Shown one piece after another: positions 32,405 through 41,776 of a DNA stretch of 64,000 nt. The stretch comes from Chryseobacterium sp. MYb264 (lineage in GTDB: Bacteria; Bacteroidota; Bacteroidia; Flavobacteriales; Weeksellaceae). The DNA is taken from NCBI RefSeq assembly GCF_035974275.1, contig NZ_CP142422.1, forward strand, positions 4,960,001 to 5,024,000, written 5' to 3'. The first letter of the stretch is position 1. Each line of letters begins with the position of its first letter. The notes beneath the pieces were generated by a model. The model searched no databases. It saw only the letters and a list, made by a program, of their open reading frames with translations, and was not told the DNA's origin. Position numbers and translations under genes: made by a program.

Positions 32405-32767
32405 TTATTTGAATTTAGGAAAATCAATAGTCCATTTTTGTTCGTTGGAATTCCATAATAGATATGGGCCGTCGAAACCATCAATATAAATCAGTTCAAA
32501 ATTTCCTTGATGATCTGTTGCGTAATCTAAATAAGGAGCTTTTTCTTTTAAAGGAAAACCTAATTTTCTTAAAGTATTCCAATCGTTATTGTCAGGGAGT
32601 TTTCCATTTGTTTTTTGATAATTTTTAATATTTTGAATGATCTTATTTCCAGATTCTATATCAGATTTTCGTGTTATCGTAATAGGTAAATTCCAGTAAA
32701 TAGTAACAAAAATTATGATGAAAATTATAATTGATGCTCCAATTATTAATGCTTTTTTCATATTCAC
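32405..32767 (-). CDS. membrane-anchored hypothetical protein
   Basis: A 120-residue protein with one N-terminal membrane segment (about 5-25) and a soluble domain containing KIIQNIKNYQKTNGKLPDNN and a tail WTIDFPKFK. This layout resembles type II secretion pseudopilin-like or small periplasmic proteins, but I do not recognise the family. Its TAA stop overlaps the T tract at the IS right end, so the last residues could have been altered by the insertion. The start is 7 bases after the antiporter stop. Confidence 0.65.
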   Translation of the reverse strand: MNMKKALIIGASIIIFIIIFVTIYWNLPITITRKSDIESGNKIIQNIKNYQKTNGKLPDNNDWNTLRKLGFPLKEKAPYLDYATDHQGNFELIYIDGFDGPYLLWNSNEQKWTIDFPKFK

Positions 32768-32774
32768 CTAAATC

Positions 32775-34898
32775 TTATTTAAAAATTTTCTTAATCACAT
32801 TTCCGATTTCCATAAAATCATCGTGATTTCCTACAGAGCGTCTTTCAGAATTATCTTTATCAAAATCTGAGAAAGGGTAGATTAAAAGGTAATTGTTATC
32901 ATGCAGCTTTCTGTTTAAAAGTTCCGGAATCAATCGCATTTGAGGAATAAAAGACTGCATTCCTTTTTTTGCCATGAAGAGAATCAGCGCTTCATCTTCT
33001 TTTAATTCAGAAGCAGTTTTTTCACCATCTCTCCAGGTTTTCATAATAATGAATTCGGCTTCAATATTGGCTTTTTTAATGATTCTCTGTAAAATACTCA
33101 GAATATTTTCCGGGGTATAAAAAACGATAGTGGCTCCGGAATTTCGGGCAATATTCCAAACCCTGAGCAAAGCATGGAAAAATCCAGCTTCTTTATGAGC
33201 ATTTTCCGGAATCATCACTGCATATTTCTTAATCGTAGAAAGAGGTTGCGCTGCATGGTAAACCAATACATTAGCGTTGTCATTCTGAAGATAGCCATTA
33301 TAAAGATTATAAACGAATGCTGGCGAGAATCCTTTTTCATCTTCCAGACCAATGATAAGATCTGTGATATTTTGTTCTTTAATAACGTTGTTGATTCCGT
33401 TTACCACATCATTGTCATATCTTTTTATAGTCTTGATTTTAACGTCGGCTGCAGAAGCTGAATCGGTAGCTTTATGTAACAATTTTTCAGCATTTTTTAC
33501 CGAAGATTCATTTTTATCTTCATTAATCACGTTCAATGCGGTAAGATTTTCTGTATTGGAATGCGCTTTAATTAAAATTCCCAAGTTGACCATTCTTTCC
33601 ACAGTTTCTTCGTGGTTGATTGCCAAAAGAATGTTTTCTTCTTCATGATTGTTCCCGGAAACGGTATCTTCATTGTCACTTTCTGCAATTTTCTGCGCAC
33701 TCGACATGGAGATAAATGATGAGATGGTACAGGAAATTAATATCAACAAAATACTTCCGTTTAGAACATGTTCATTCAAAAGTCTTACAGGTTCTCCGGT
33801 TTCAGTTTCAGAAAGGATAATATTATACCCAACCATTACCGAGGCTAAGGTTGCCGCTGCTGAAGCAGAACTTAATCCAAAAATAAGTTTTCCTTCTTCT
33901 TTAGACAATTTAAATGTCTTTTGCGTTGCCACTGCTGAAAGATATTTTCCACCAATGGAAGCAACGAGCATAATTCCTGCTACTTCTATGGTTTCCCAGC
34001 TTTTGAAAAATACACTGAAATCGATCAACATTCCGACACTGATCAGAAAGAAAGGAATGAAAATAGCGTTTCCGACAAATTCCACACGATTCATTAAAGA
34101 AGATGTATGCGGAATCAGTCTGTTCAAGGCTAATCCTGCGAAAAATGCTCCGATAATGGCTTCAACTCCGGCTAATTCCGCCAAAAGTGCAGCCAAATAA
34201 ATCATTACTAAAACAAATATATATTGTGATATTTTGTCGTCTACTTTTTTGAAAAACCATCGTCCAATAATCGGAAAAATAACAAGTACAATTAACGCGA
34301 AAACAATAAATGATACAGATAATTTAACCCAAAATTCTGTTCCTACATCGCCCTGCGACATTCCTACAATAATGGCAAGTACCAATAGGGCAAGGATATC
34401 TGTGATCATTGTTCCGCCAACGGTAATATTAACGGCTAGATTTTTAGAAATACCCAATTTGCTAACTAATGGATAAGCAATTAAGGTGTGAGACGAAAAT
34501 AAGCTGGCGAAAAGAACCGAGGTTAGTACGGAAAAATGTAAAATATAATATCCGCCTAAATATCCTAAAATAAATGGAACGATGAAGGTATAAAGACCAA
34601 AAGTGAGGCTTTTCCATTTATTTTTTTTGAAATCTCCCATATCGATTTCCAGACCGGCGAGAAACATAATGTAGAGAAGGCCCGTTGTCCCAGTCACCAC
34701 GATGCTGCTGTCACGCGCCAGAACATTGAATCCGTTGGGGCCAATAACCGCTCCGGCAATAATTAATCCTAACAGATGCGGAACTTTTATTTTGTTTAAT
34801 AGAAGGGGTGCTGCCAAAATAATAATCAACACCAATAGAAATTTCAGTACCGGATCTTCGATAGGAAGACTCAGGTTGTGTATGCTTAGCAATGTCAT
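32775..34898 (-). CDS. CPA2 family cation:proton antiporter with USP-like tail
   Basis: A 707-residue membrane exchanger. Seen: the KefB/NapA-type N-terminal blocks LLNKIKVPHLLGLIIAGAVIGPNG (about 34-57), LFLAGLEIDMG, and GVEAIIGAFFAGLALNRL (the acidic ion-binding helix). About 12 membrane helices precede residue 400. A cytosolic tail (about 430-707) has a universal-stress-protein-like layout. It probably exchanges Na+ or K+ for H+. A second antiporter of the same architecture is at 56421-58712. Confidence 0.9.
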   Translation of the reverse strand: MTLLSIHNLSLPIEDPVLKFLLVLIIILAAPLLLNKIKVPHLLGLIIAGAVIGPNGFNVLARDSSIVVTGTTGLLYIMFLAGLEIDMGDFKKNKWKSLTFGLYTFIVPFILGYLGGYYILHFSVLTSVLFASLFSSHTLIAYPLVSKLGISKNLAVNITVGGTMITDILALLVLAIIVGMSQGDVGTEFWVKLSVSFIVFALIVLVIFPIIGRWFFKKVDDKISQYIFVLVMIYLAALLAELAGVEAIIGAFFAGLALNRLIPHTSSLMNRVEFVGNAIFIPFFLISVGMLIDFSVFFKSWETIEVAGIMLVASIGGKYLSAVATQKTFKLSKEEGKLIFGLSSASAAATLASVMVGYNIILSETETGEPVRLLNEHVLNGSILLILISCTISSFISMSSAQKIAESDNEDTVSGNNHEEENILLAINHEETVERMVNLGILIKAHSNTENLTALNVINEDKNESSVKNAEKLLHKATDSASAADVKIKTIKRYDNDVVNGINNVIKEQNITDLIIGLEDEKGFSPAFVYNLYNGYLQNDNANVLVYHAAQPLSTIKKYAVMIPENAHKEAGFFHALLRVWNIARNSGATIVFYTPENILSILQRIIKKANIEAEFIIMKTWRDGEKTASELKEDEALILFMAKKGMQSFIPQMRLIPELLNRKLHDNNYLLIYPFSDFDKDNSERRSVGNHDDFMEIGNVIKKIFK

Positions 34899-34907
34899 AG
34901 GTGTTTT

Positions 34908-35471
34908 TTATTTAGTGGAACGTGTTAATTCTACAGAAAATTTAGCCAGACAATTGTCGACGGCAACCGTTCTTGTTCCCCGGATTTTATTATCCGAAAT
35001 ATCATTAAGCAGAACATTCATTTCTACTTTTTTCTTGGCTGTGGAATCGGTCTTGAAATTTAATTTGATCTCGTTATTTTCAAATTTTCCTGTATAAAGC
35101 CTGATAAGATTATTATTGTTGATGATCTTTGCCACCAGTTGGGTCGAGTCATTATCGAATTCCCAATTGTCGGTTCGTTGATCACCAACTACATAATCGC
35201 TGCAGTTAGATTCTGTACAAATTACTTTACCACTCCATAATCCTGAAATTTCTTCTGGCCATCTTACGACTTTCACTGAATCTTTTTTAGAAAAAATACT
35301 ATCTTTCATTTTTAAAAGAGCCTGATATTGAGATTCCTTTTTGGCAAAAAGTTTTTCCTTTTCCAATAACTGCTGTTCTCGTAAAGCCAGATTGTTTTCT
35401 TTCTCCTTATCGGTACAATTGATTAACAAAAGTGAACAAGCACAAAGAGTAAGTAGTGTTTTTTTAAGCAT
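34908..35471 (-). CDS. lipoprotein of unknown function
   Basis: A 187-residue protein with a signal peptide and lipobox LINC (Cys at about residue 19). An 18-57 coiled-coil segment rich in Glu, Lys and Leu follows, then a beta-rich domain with ISGLWSGKVICTESNCSDY. It has the feel of a small lipocalin-like domain, but I cannot name the family. It is immediately upstream of the antiporter and probably shares its transcript. Confidence 0.75.
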   Translation of the reverse strand: MLKKTLLTLCACSLLLINCTDKEKENNLALREQQLLEKEKLFAKKESQYQALLKMKDSIFSKKDSVKVVRWPEEISGLWSGKVICTESNCSDYVVGDQRTDNWEFDNDSTQLVAKIINNNNLIRLYTGKFENNEIKLNFKTDSTAKKKVEMNVLLNDISDNKIRGTRTVAVDNCLAKFSVELTRSTK

Positions 35472-35550
35472 ATTGTAAATCTTGATCTAAACAATATAAG
35501 AAAATTTGAGGGAAATAGAAAATTTAATGTGCTTACAAGTGATCTTTAAA

Positions 35551-36456
35551 TTATTCAATTCTCTGTTTTTTAAACATTTCCCGATTATAATTAATCACAA
35601 AAACTCCTGCGATAATTAAAACGGCTGCAATGATAAATTTAGCAGAAATTTGTTCATCCAAGATCAACCAACTTAAAAATATTGAAATAATAGTATTGAT
35701 ATAGGCTAAAATAGAAACCTGTACGGGTGAAACTTTCGTTAGTGCATAATGATAGCAGAAAAATGCTGCCACCGAACCAAAAAGCGATAAATACAACATG
35801 GCTGAAATACTTTTCAAAGTCCAGTTTTCGAAATTATAATTTTCTAGAAAAGTGAAAGCAAAAATAATCTGCAGAATTCCGGCAAAGGCAAACTGATAAA
35901 AGAGATTTAACGAAATATTACTGCTCTGGATATTCAGTTTTTTGGTGAAAATAGTTCCGGAAGCCCAACCTAAAATAGCTATGAATAATAGAAGTATTCC
36001 GAATCTGTAATCCGGATTGGCGAGATCTTTAATTCCGTCCCAAAAAATAAAGAGAATTCCGCTAAAACACATGAGAATTCCTATCAGAGCCCGAAAAGTG
36101 AACTTTTGTAAACCAAGCGCAACACTTCCTAAAAATACCAAAATAGGCGAGGTGGCACTTATTAATGAGGTTAAACTGCTCGTTAAAGTTTCTTCGGCAA
36201 CCGTTGTTAATCCGTTGGCAATAACCAGCATCAACAAAGAGAAAATAAGTTGATATTTCAGATTTTTCCAGCCAATCCATTTGAACTGTTTTCTGTAAAC
36301 CAAGATAATCAACATAATAATCGCCGCCAAAAACTGTCGGATTCCTGCCACAAACCAAGCGGGAATGGTTTCTACTGCAACCCGAATGGATAGGAATGTG
36401 GTTCCCCAAACAATGGCAACCGTAAGAATGGCGAAGGTGAGTGTATAGTTTTTCAA
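35551..36456 (-). CDS. EamA family (DMT) transporter
   Basis: A 301-residue inner-membrane permease with ten predicted helices arranged as two EamA repeats. Seen: WGTTFLSIRVAVETIPAWFVAGIRQFLAA at the first repeat and SPVQVSILAYINTIISIFLSWLILDEQ at the second, both characteristic of drug/metabolite transporters. The likely start is TTG at 36456: an in-frame TGA lies just upstream and no ATG gives the full first helix. The substrate is unknown. Confidence 0.88.
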   Translation of the reverse strand: MKNYTLTFAILTVAIVWGTTFLSIRVAVETIPAWFVAGIRQFLAAIIMLIILVYRKQFKWIGWKNLKYQLIFSLLMLVIANGLTTVAEETLTSSLTSLISATSPILVFLGSVALGLQKFTFRALIGILMCFSGILFIFWDGIKDLANPDYRFGILLLFIAILGWASGTIFTKKLNIQSSNISLNLFYQFAFAGILQIIFAFTFLENYNFENWTLKSISAMLYLSLFGSVAAFFCYHYALTKVSPVQVSILAYINTIISIFLSWLILDEQISAKFIIAAVLIIAGVFVINYNREMFKKQRIE

Positions 36457-36557
36457 ATTTCAAATGATGTGTGATTGGCAAAAATATTGAGTAAAAGACA
36501 ATATCAATGGATACAGTTCCTGAACTTCATTGGGTAACAGAACAAGTTTTGCGCCTT

Positions 36558-36590
36558 TTTGCATTTAACCTTATTAATTTTTTATCTTTG
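36558..36590 (+). promoter_or_regulatory. promoter of purE
   Basis: TTTG (36558-36561), a 21-base spacer and TATCTTTG (36583-36590) give a textbook Bacteroidota sigma-A promoter 22 bases before the purE start. Confidence 0.7.
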
Positions 36591-36612
36591 AACATCTAAT
36601 AAAAATTGAAGA

Positions 36613-37116
36613 ATGGTAGGAATTATTATGGGAAGTCAAAGCGACTTGCCGATCATGGAACAGGCTGCGAATTTTTTGAAATCTCTGGATATTCCTTATG
36701 AATTAACCGTAGTTTCAGCGCACAGAACGCCTGAAAGAATGTTTGATTATGCTAAAACAGCTCAGGAAAGAGGTTTAAAAGTAATCGTTGCCGGTGCCGG
36801 AGGTGCCGCGCATCTTCCGGGAATGGTGGCCAGCTGTACCACCTTACCTGTAATTGGAGTTCCTATTTTATCCAGTAATTCTATCGACGGATGGGATTCT
36901 GTTTTATCAATTCTTCAGATGCCGGGCGGAATTCCTGTGGCTACCGTTGCCCTGAACGGTGCTTTGAATGCCGGAATCTTAGCGGCAAAAATCATCGGAA
37001 GTGCAGATGCTCTTGTGGCTGAAAATCTTCAGAAATATCAGGAGTCTCTGAAGGATAAAGTGTTGGGAACGGTAGATGATATCAAGGCTCAGCATCCGAA
37101 CCATTTTGATCAGTAA
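36613..37116 (+). CDS. purE: 5-(carboxyamino)imidazole ribonucleotide mutase
   Basis: A 167-residue class I PurE that rearranges N5-CAIR to CAIR in purine synthesis, acting directly after PurK. Seen: IIMGSQSDLPIMEQAA at the start, VVSAHRTPERMF (catalytic His), VIVAGAGGAAHLPGMVAS, and VIGVPILSS...LSILQMPGGIPVATVA. Length and motifs are complete. It is a single gene with its own promoter and terminator. Confidence 0.97.
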   Translation: MVGIIMGSQSDLPIMEQAANFLKSLDIPYELTVVSAHRTPERMFDYAKTAQERGLKVIVAGAGGAAHLPGMVASCTTLPVIGVPILSSNSIDGWDSVLSILQMPGGIPVATVALNGALNAGILAAKIIGSADALVAENLQKYQESLKDKVLGTVDDIKAQHPNHFDQ

Positions 37117-37137
37117 TTTGAAATTTTAATCCAAATA

Positions 37138-37168
37138 GAAAAGCCCCACCTGCCGGTGAGGCTTTTCT
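37138..37168 (+). terminator. intrinsic terminator of purE
   Basis: Stem AAAAGCC(C)CACC with GGTG(A)GGCTTTT around a TGCC loop. The A and T runs make it usable in both directions. Confidence 0.85.
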
Positions 37169-37384
37169 ATTTTAGTTATTGGTGAACCAGAATAAGCAAA
37201 TTCACTTTTTAAGACCGGTTGCAGAACAGAAATTCTCAGGCAGATAAGCCTTGCGCAGATTTTGGAATTCTTGTTCTCCGTCGGTGAATTATTTTTAAGA
37301 TATGGACCATAGCCTATGATCTGATTGTTAAAATAAAAGACTTATTTCTGCTAGGTCTTGCTTTAAATTAATGACTGAAGTATA

Positions 37385-37451
37385 GCCCCGATTGCAACGG
37401 CATCCTTTTGTGCAGCGCAGCGGAACAAAAGATACAGTGGAAAGCGGGAAT
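37385..37451 (-). other. structured intergenic element of flavobacterial repeat type
   Basis: A GC-rich island in an AT-rich gap, bounded by AGCCCCGATTGC and GTGGAAAGCGGGAA. A CTTTTGT/ACAAAAG stem in the middle encloses a loop with GCAGCGCAGCGGA. I recall very similar AGCCC...GCGGGAA islands between genes in many Flavobacteriia genomes. No function is known to me. It lies 15 bases beyond the ksgA stop on the same strand, so it could be part of its 3' UTR. The remainder of 37117-37466 has no gene. Confidence 0.55.
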
Positions 37452-37466
37452 AGCTTCTCATAGATG

Positions 37467-38237
37467 TTATTGGTTTTCTTTCCAAAGCTGAGTGAATGCA
37501 ATAAAGTCTGCCACACTTAACTCTTCGGCTCTTTTATCCATGAATTCGTGAGTTTTCAGGGCTTCCGGGATATTTAACGGTTTTAATGCATTGGAGAGCT
37601 TTTTTCTTCTTTGGTTAAAGCCTGTTTTTACGATTTGCTTAAATAATATTTCATTTCCGGCTAAACCTGCTTTCGGATTTCTTGTGATCCGAATCACTCC
37701 TGATTTTACTTTTGGAGGTGGGTTAAATACATTTTCATGTACCGTAAACATATAAGACGTATCGTAATAGGCCTGAATTAAGACAGACAGTATTCCGTAA
37801 TCCTTTGTTCTCGGACTGGCGGCTGTTCTTTCCGCTACTTCCTTTTGAAACATGCCTACCATTTCGGGAATGATCTCATAATGATCGATGATCTGAAATA
37901 AAATCTGTGAAGAAATATTATAGGGAAAGTTTCCGATAATGGCAATCTGTTCTTTGTTGATAAAGGTGAAATCCTGTTTCAGGAAATCTCCGACAAAATT
38001 GCTTTCCGTCACTTGGGAATAGTTGTTTTTAAGGTAGTCGATCGACTCTGTATCGATTTCTGCAAGATAGATATTCTGATTTTTTTCCAGAAGATATTTG
38101 GTAAGAACTCCCATGCCGGGACCTACTTCCATGATATTGTTATAGCCTTCAAAGCTAAGACCTTCTACGATTTTTCTGGCGATGTTCTCATCGGTCAGGA
38201 AGTGCTGGCCGAGATGTTTTTTTGCTTTTACACTCAA
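37467..38237 (-). CDS. rsmA: 16S rRNA A1518/A1519 dimethyltransferase
   Basis: A 256-residue SAM-dependent enzyme (KsgA) that dimethylates two adenines near the 3' end of 16S rRNA during small-subunit maturation. Seen: KKHLGQHFLTD at the N-terminus, SAM-binding EVGPGMGVLTKYL (about 38-50), the target-base motif GNFPYNISSQILF (catalytic NxPY form), NPPPKVKSGVIR, and QRRKKLSNAL. The start codon appears to be TTG at 38237, with no in-frame ATG that would keep the conserved N-terminus. Confidence 0.96.
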   Translation of the reverse strand: MSVKAKKHLGQHFLTDENIARKIVEGLSFEGYNNIMEVGPGMGVLTKYLLEKNQNIYLAEIDTESIDYLKNNYSQVTESNFVGDFLKQDFTFINKEQIAIIGNFPYNISSQILFQIIDHYEIIPEMVGMFQKEVAERTAASPRTKDYGILSVLIQAYYDTSYMFTVHENVFNPPPKVKSGVIRITRNPKAGLAGNEILFKQIVKTGFNQRRKKLSNALKPLNIPEALKTHEFMDKRAEELSVADFIAFTQLWKENQ

Positions 38238-38329
38238 TGTTTTTTATGATTTTATTAACAGTGATTTTATCTTTTTCGTTCCCAAATTTCGGAAGATTTT
38301 TTCTATTTTAGCCAAAAATTTTAATATTA

Positions 38330-39229
38330 ATGGCTAAATCTGTAGATGAATTTAATAAAAAAAGGCTTAGATCCAGCAATATTACAGTGGTGATAAGTAT
38401 TGCCTTAGTGTTGTTTTTGTTGGGGTTAATGGGGCTTATTTTAATTAATGCTCAAAAGTATTCCGACTATATCAAGGAACAATTGGTGGTGAATGCTTAT
38501 TTTGATGAAAATTATGATGCCAAAGATTCTGTAAAAATTGCTAAAATGGAGGCTGAGGTCTTAAAGGAAGTGCAGACCCTGGCTCCTGTAAAAAAGGCAA
38601 CGTATATTTCCAGAGAGGTGGCTTCCAAAGAAGCAAAAAAAAGCATGGGAATTGATACAGATGCGCTTTTCGAAGAAAATATTTTTCCATCGTCTATAGA
38701 GATTGCTTTGAAGCCGGAATATGTAGATCCCGCGAAGATTGACGGAGCTATTAAGGCTATTAAAGGGGTTCCTGGAATTCTGGAAGTGAAGAATGACAGT
38801 ACACTAATGGTGGATGTATATAATAATCTGAGCAGAATTCTGAAATGGATTTTAGGTTTTTCCATTCTGTTTTTAATTCTGGCGGTGGTTTTAATTAACA
38901 ACTCCATTCGTCTGAAAATATTTTCGAAAAGATTTATTATTAAAACGATGCAGCTGGTAGGGGCAAAGAGAAGATTTATCCTGAAACCGTTTATTATAGA
39001 AGCCGTTATTTTAGGAGCTATAGGTTCTGTAATCGGACTGCTGGCACTGTTTGGTGTTTGGTATTATTTCACAAGCCAGATTGGATCTGCATTTGTTCAG
39101 GACAATAATCAATACTTCTGGCTGGTGCTTATGGTGATTGGTGTAGGTATTTTTATTACGGTTTTAAGTACGGTGATAGCCACCTGGAGATTCTTAAGAT
39201 CTAATGTTGACGATTTATATTACTCTTAA
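38330..39229 (+). CDS. ftsX: FtsX-like cell division permease
   Basis: A 299-residue membrane protein. With the ATPase FtsE it transmits signals to septal cell-wall hydrolases. Seen: one N-terminal membrane helix (about 18-42), a periplasmic domain (about 45-165), then three helices with the FtsX permease pattern IRLKIFSKRFIIKTMQLVGAKRRFI (about 200-224). ftsE is not in this window. The next gene, DUF3098, starts 3 bases later and is co-transcribed. Confidence 0.92.
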   Translation: MAKSVDEFNKKRLRSSNITVVISIALVLFLLGLMGLILINAQKYSDYIKEQLVVNAYFDENYDAKDSVKIAKMEAEVLKEVQTLAPVKKATYISREVASKEAKKSMGIDTDALFEENIFPSSIEIALKPEYVDPAKIDGAIKAIKGVPGILEVKNDSTLMVDVYNNLSRILKWILGFSILFLILAVVLINNSIRLKIFSKRFIIKTMQLVGAKRRFILKPFIIEAVILGAIGSVIGLLALFGVWYYFTSQIGSAFVQDNNQYFWLVLMVIGVGIFITVLSTVIATWRFLRSNVDDLYYS

Positions 39230-39232
39230 AAA

Positions 39233-39532
39233 ATGAGCAAAAAAACAAATAAATTTTCGGCTGAAAGTTTTGGTAAAGAAACCGCTGAAACCACTCAGGA
39301 AAACAATTTTTACTTCGGGCAGCAGAACTTTAAATGGATGCTGATCGGGTTGGCGTGTATTGTTGCAGGGTTTCTTCTGATGATGGGGGCAGATGCCAAC
39401 ACTGTGGATGGAAAATATGATCCGCACTCATGGAATGAGGGGATTTTCTCGTTCCGCAGGATCAGAATTGCTCCAATGCTGGTGGTTGCAGGTTTTGTGA
39501 TCGAGGTATATGCGATTTTAAAAAGAAAATAA
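39233..39532 (+). CDS. DUF3098 membrane protein
   Basis: A 99-residue protein with two membrane segments (about 36-54 and 77-95) and the conserved core FYFGQQNFKWMLIGLACIV...NEGIFSFRRIRIAPMLVVAGF. The family is Bacteroidota-specific and commonly sits after ftsX, as here. Its function is unknown, but the context suggests envelope or cell-division biology. Confidence 0.9.
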   Translation: MSKKTNKFSAESFGKETAETTQENNFYFGQQNFKWMLIGLACIVAGFLLMMGADANTVDGKYDPHSWNEGIFSFRRIRIAPMLVVAGFVIEVYAILKRK

Positions 39533-39550
39533 AGCATTAAACTTTTACTT

Positions 39551-39614
39551 TAGAGATTAAAAGATTCAGAAATTTAGAACATAAAATCTAAATCTCTCAA
39601 TTTCTTAATCTCTA
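39551..39614. repeat. imperfect 27-bp inverted repeat
   Basis: Left arm TAGAGATTAAAAGATTCAG... (39551-39577) and right arm (about 39588-39614) are reverse complements with several mismatches. They form an AT-rich hairpin between DUF3098 and uppP. It has the same general style as the repeat at 16750-16861. Confidence 0.65.
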
Positions 39615-39630
39615 TATTTTTTATAAAATT

Positions 39631-40449
39631 ATGGATTTAATCAAAGCAATAATTATTGCCATTATTGAGGGACTTACGGAATATCTTCCGATCTCTTCCA
39701 CTGCCCATATGGGATTTACTGCCAATTTGATGGGACTTGAAGAAACTGAGTTTTTAAAAATGTTTCAGGTTTCGATTCAATTTGGAGCCATTTTATCAGT
39801 TGTTGTGGCGTACTGGAAAAAATTCTTTGATCTGAATAATTTAAAGTTCTATTATAAACTTGCTTTTGCCGTAGTTCCGGCATTGGTTTTAGGTTATTTG
39901 TTTGATGATAAGATTGAAGCTGTTTTAGGAAATCAGATTGCCATTTCATCCGTTTTGGTATTGGGTGGGGTTGTGCTCTTATTTGCTGATCGATGGTTTA
40001 AAAATCCAAAAATTGATGATGAAAAAGGAATTACCATTAAGAATGCAGTAACCATCGGTTTCTGGCAATGTCTTGCGATGATGCCGGGAACGAGCCGGAG
40101 TGCAGCTTCTATTATTGGAGGGATGGCTCAGGGACTCACAAGAAAAGCGGCAGCTGAATTTTCATTCTTTCTGGCGGTTCCCACAATGTTGGCGGTTACC
40201 GTATATTCTGTCTTTGTGAAAACCTGGGGTAAGGAAACTCCAAACCCGCAGAAAGGATATGAAATGATTTTGGCTTCACAAGATCACATTATGATTTTTA
40301 TTGTCGGAAATGTGGTGGCATTTATTGTGGCCCTAATAGCTATTAAAGCATTCATCGGAGTATTGAATAAATATGGTTTCAAACCTTGGGGTTGGTATCG
40401 TATTTTCGTTGGATTAGCTTTGTTGATTTATTTTTATTTTTTTAAATAA
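39631..40449 (+). CDS. uppP: undecaprenyl-diphosphate phosphatase
   Basis: A 272-residue integral membrane BacA-type enzyme. It recycles undecaprenyl pyrophosphate to the monophosphate carrier for peptidoglycan and O-antigen, and gives bacitracin tolerance. Seen: EGLTEYLPISSTAHMGF (about 13-29) and MPGTSRSAASIIGGMAQGL (about 151-169), the two catalytic motifs, plus eight hydrophobic helices. All key residues are present. Confidence 0.96.
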   Translation: MDLIKAIIIAIIEGLTEYLPISSTAHMGFTANLMGLEETEFLKMFQVSIQFGAILSVVVAYWKKFFDLNNLKFYYKLAFAVVPALVLGYLFDDKIEAVLGNQIAISSVLVLGGVVLLFADRWFKNPKIDDEKGITIKNAVTIGFWQCLAMMPGTSRSAASIIGGMAQGLTRKAAAEFSFFLAVPTMLAVTVYSVFVKTWGKETPNPQKGYEMILASQDHIMIFIVGNVVAFIVALIAIKAFIGVLNKYGFKPWGWYRIFVGLALLIYFYFFK

Positions 40450-40502
40450 GCTAATAAAATAACTAAAAAACATCAACTAACAACAATTATTCCTTATAAT
40501 TA

Positions 40503-41204
40503 ATGACAGCTGAAGATCTGCAATCAGGACATATTTTTTTATTAGACAAGCCTTTGGATTGGACTTCATTTCAGGCAGTCAATAAAATGAAATATAAACT
40601 CAAAAGAGAGTTTAATTTACCTAAAAAATTTAAAATCGGGCATGCGGGAACATTAGATCCACGTGCAACCGGGCTTCTTATTGTTTGCTGCGGAAAATTT
40701 ACCAAGAAAATCCCAGAAATACAGGATGCTCCCAAAGAATACTGGACCGAAATAAAGATTGGAGTTCAGACAGAATCTTACGACACCGAAAAGCCTGAAA
40801 TTCTTCATCAGGATATTGCTCATATCACCGAAGAAGCGGTAAATACTGCTTTAGAGAAATTCATTGGTGAGATCGATCAGAAACCGCCTGTATTTTCAGC
40901 GATTAAGATTGATGGGCAAAGAGCTTACAATCTAGCCAGAGCGGGTGAGGAGGTTGAAATGAAATCCAGAAAAACGACTATTCTTTATATTAAAGATGTA
41001 GAAATCAATTTTCCATTGGTAAGTTTTACGGTGGGATGTTCTAAAGGTACTTATATCCGTAGTTTAGCTCATGATATTGGACAGGAATTAGGTGTTGGCG
41101 CTTATCTTACCCAATTGAGAAGAACGAAAATTGGAGATTATAAAATTGAAGATGCAACATCTGATTTTTTAGAAAACGAGTTCAGATTTGAAAATAATAT
41201 ATGA
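40503..41204 (+). CDS. truB: tRNA pseudouridine-55 synthase
   Basis: A 233-residue enzyme that converts U55 of the tRNA T-loop to pseudouridine. Seen: LLDKPLDWTSFQAVN at the start, catalytic GHAGTLDPRATGLLIV (Asp near residue 57), KPPVFSAIKIDGQRAYNLAR, and SKGTYIRSLAHDIG. It lacks a PUA tail, as do many short Bacteroidota TruB proteins. Its stop overlaps the next gene by four bases. The uppP-truB-OMP-rluF order suggests one transcript. Confidence 0.96.
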   Translation: MTAEDLQSGHIFLLDKPLDWTSFQAVNKMKYKLKREFNLPKKFKIGHAGTLDPRATGLLIVCCGKFTKKIPEIQDAPKEYWTEIKIGVQTESYDTEKPEILHQDIAHITEEAVNTALEKFIGEIDQKPPVFSAIKIDGQRAYNLARAGEEVEMKSRKTTILYIKDVEINFPLVSFTVGCSKGTYIRSLAHDIGQELGVGAYLTQLRRTKIGDYKIEDATSDFLENEFRFENNI

Positions 41205-41776
41205 TAAAAAATCTATTTTTATTACTTACTTTATCCAGCTCAATGCTGGTTTTTTCACAAAATACAGAGGCTAAAAAGCAATCGATGGGGTTTTATTTTA
41301 ATCCTTCGGTGAATGTTGGTCTCAATTTGAAAAAAGAAAGAAATACAGATTACAATTCTCAGTATGTTCAACAGGAAATTCCACGTAAACTAACGTACGG
41401 AATTACAGCGATTGGTGGTTATAATTTTCTTCCTAACTTTGCAGTTGGAACTGGTTTTCGATATAGTTTTATGCAGGATAATTTCCATTTAATTTATTGG
41501 GTTATTCAGCCGAAAATTATCTTTGAACCGGGAGATCGCCCATTTTATATAGATCTTAATTATGGAAAGCAATTGAATAATGCGGTAGTAAATAATTCAG
41601 AATTTTGGGGCGGAAGATTGGGAATTCAGGTTTCTTATTCGAAAAGATTGAGCCAGGAAGGAGGAATCTTTTTTGAAGGACATAAATTAGGAAACTCTAA
41701 TGCTACATTCATTGGACTGAGCTATGGAGTGACTATTTTCAGCAATAAAAATTATACAGGTTACGGAGACGATTAA
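41201..41776 (+). CDS. outer-membrane beta-barrel-like secreted protein
   Basis: A 191-residue protein with a signal peptide (about 1-19, ending LVFSQ) and alternating hydrophobic strands ([52 protein letters not shown]) typical of an eight-stranded porin-like barrel. It is translationally coupled to truB and rluF by 4-base and 1-base overlaps. The role is unknown. Confidence 0.75.
   Translation: MIKNLFLLLTLSSSMLVFSQNTEAKKQSMGFYFNPSVNVGLNLKKERNTDYNSQYVQQEIPRKLTYGITAIGGYNFLPNFAVGTGFRYSFMQDNFHLIYWVIQPKIIFEPGDRPFYIDLNYGKQLNNAVVNNSEFWGGRLGIQVSYSKRLSQEGGIFFEGHKLGNSNATFIGLSYGVTIFSNKNYTGYGDD

Noticed and set aside
33649..34200. 183-codon frame on the plus strand opposite the antiporter
   Set aside because: It lies entirely antisense to strongly conserved membrane-helix coding sequence and has no recognisable motif; a shadow frame.
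36062..36481. 139-codon minus-strand frame overlapping the EamA gene
   Set aside because: Same strand, different frame of a well-supported transporter; composition is unlike a real protein.
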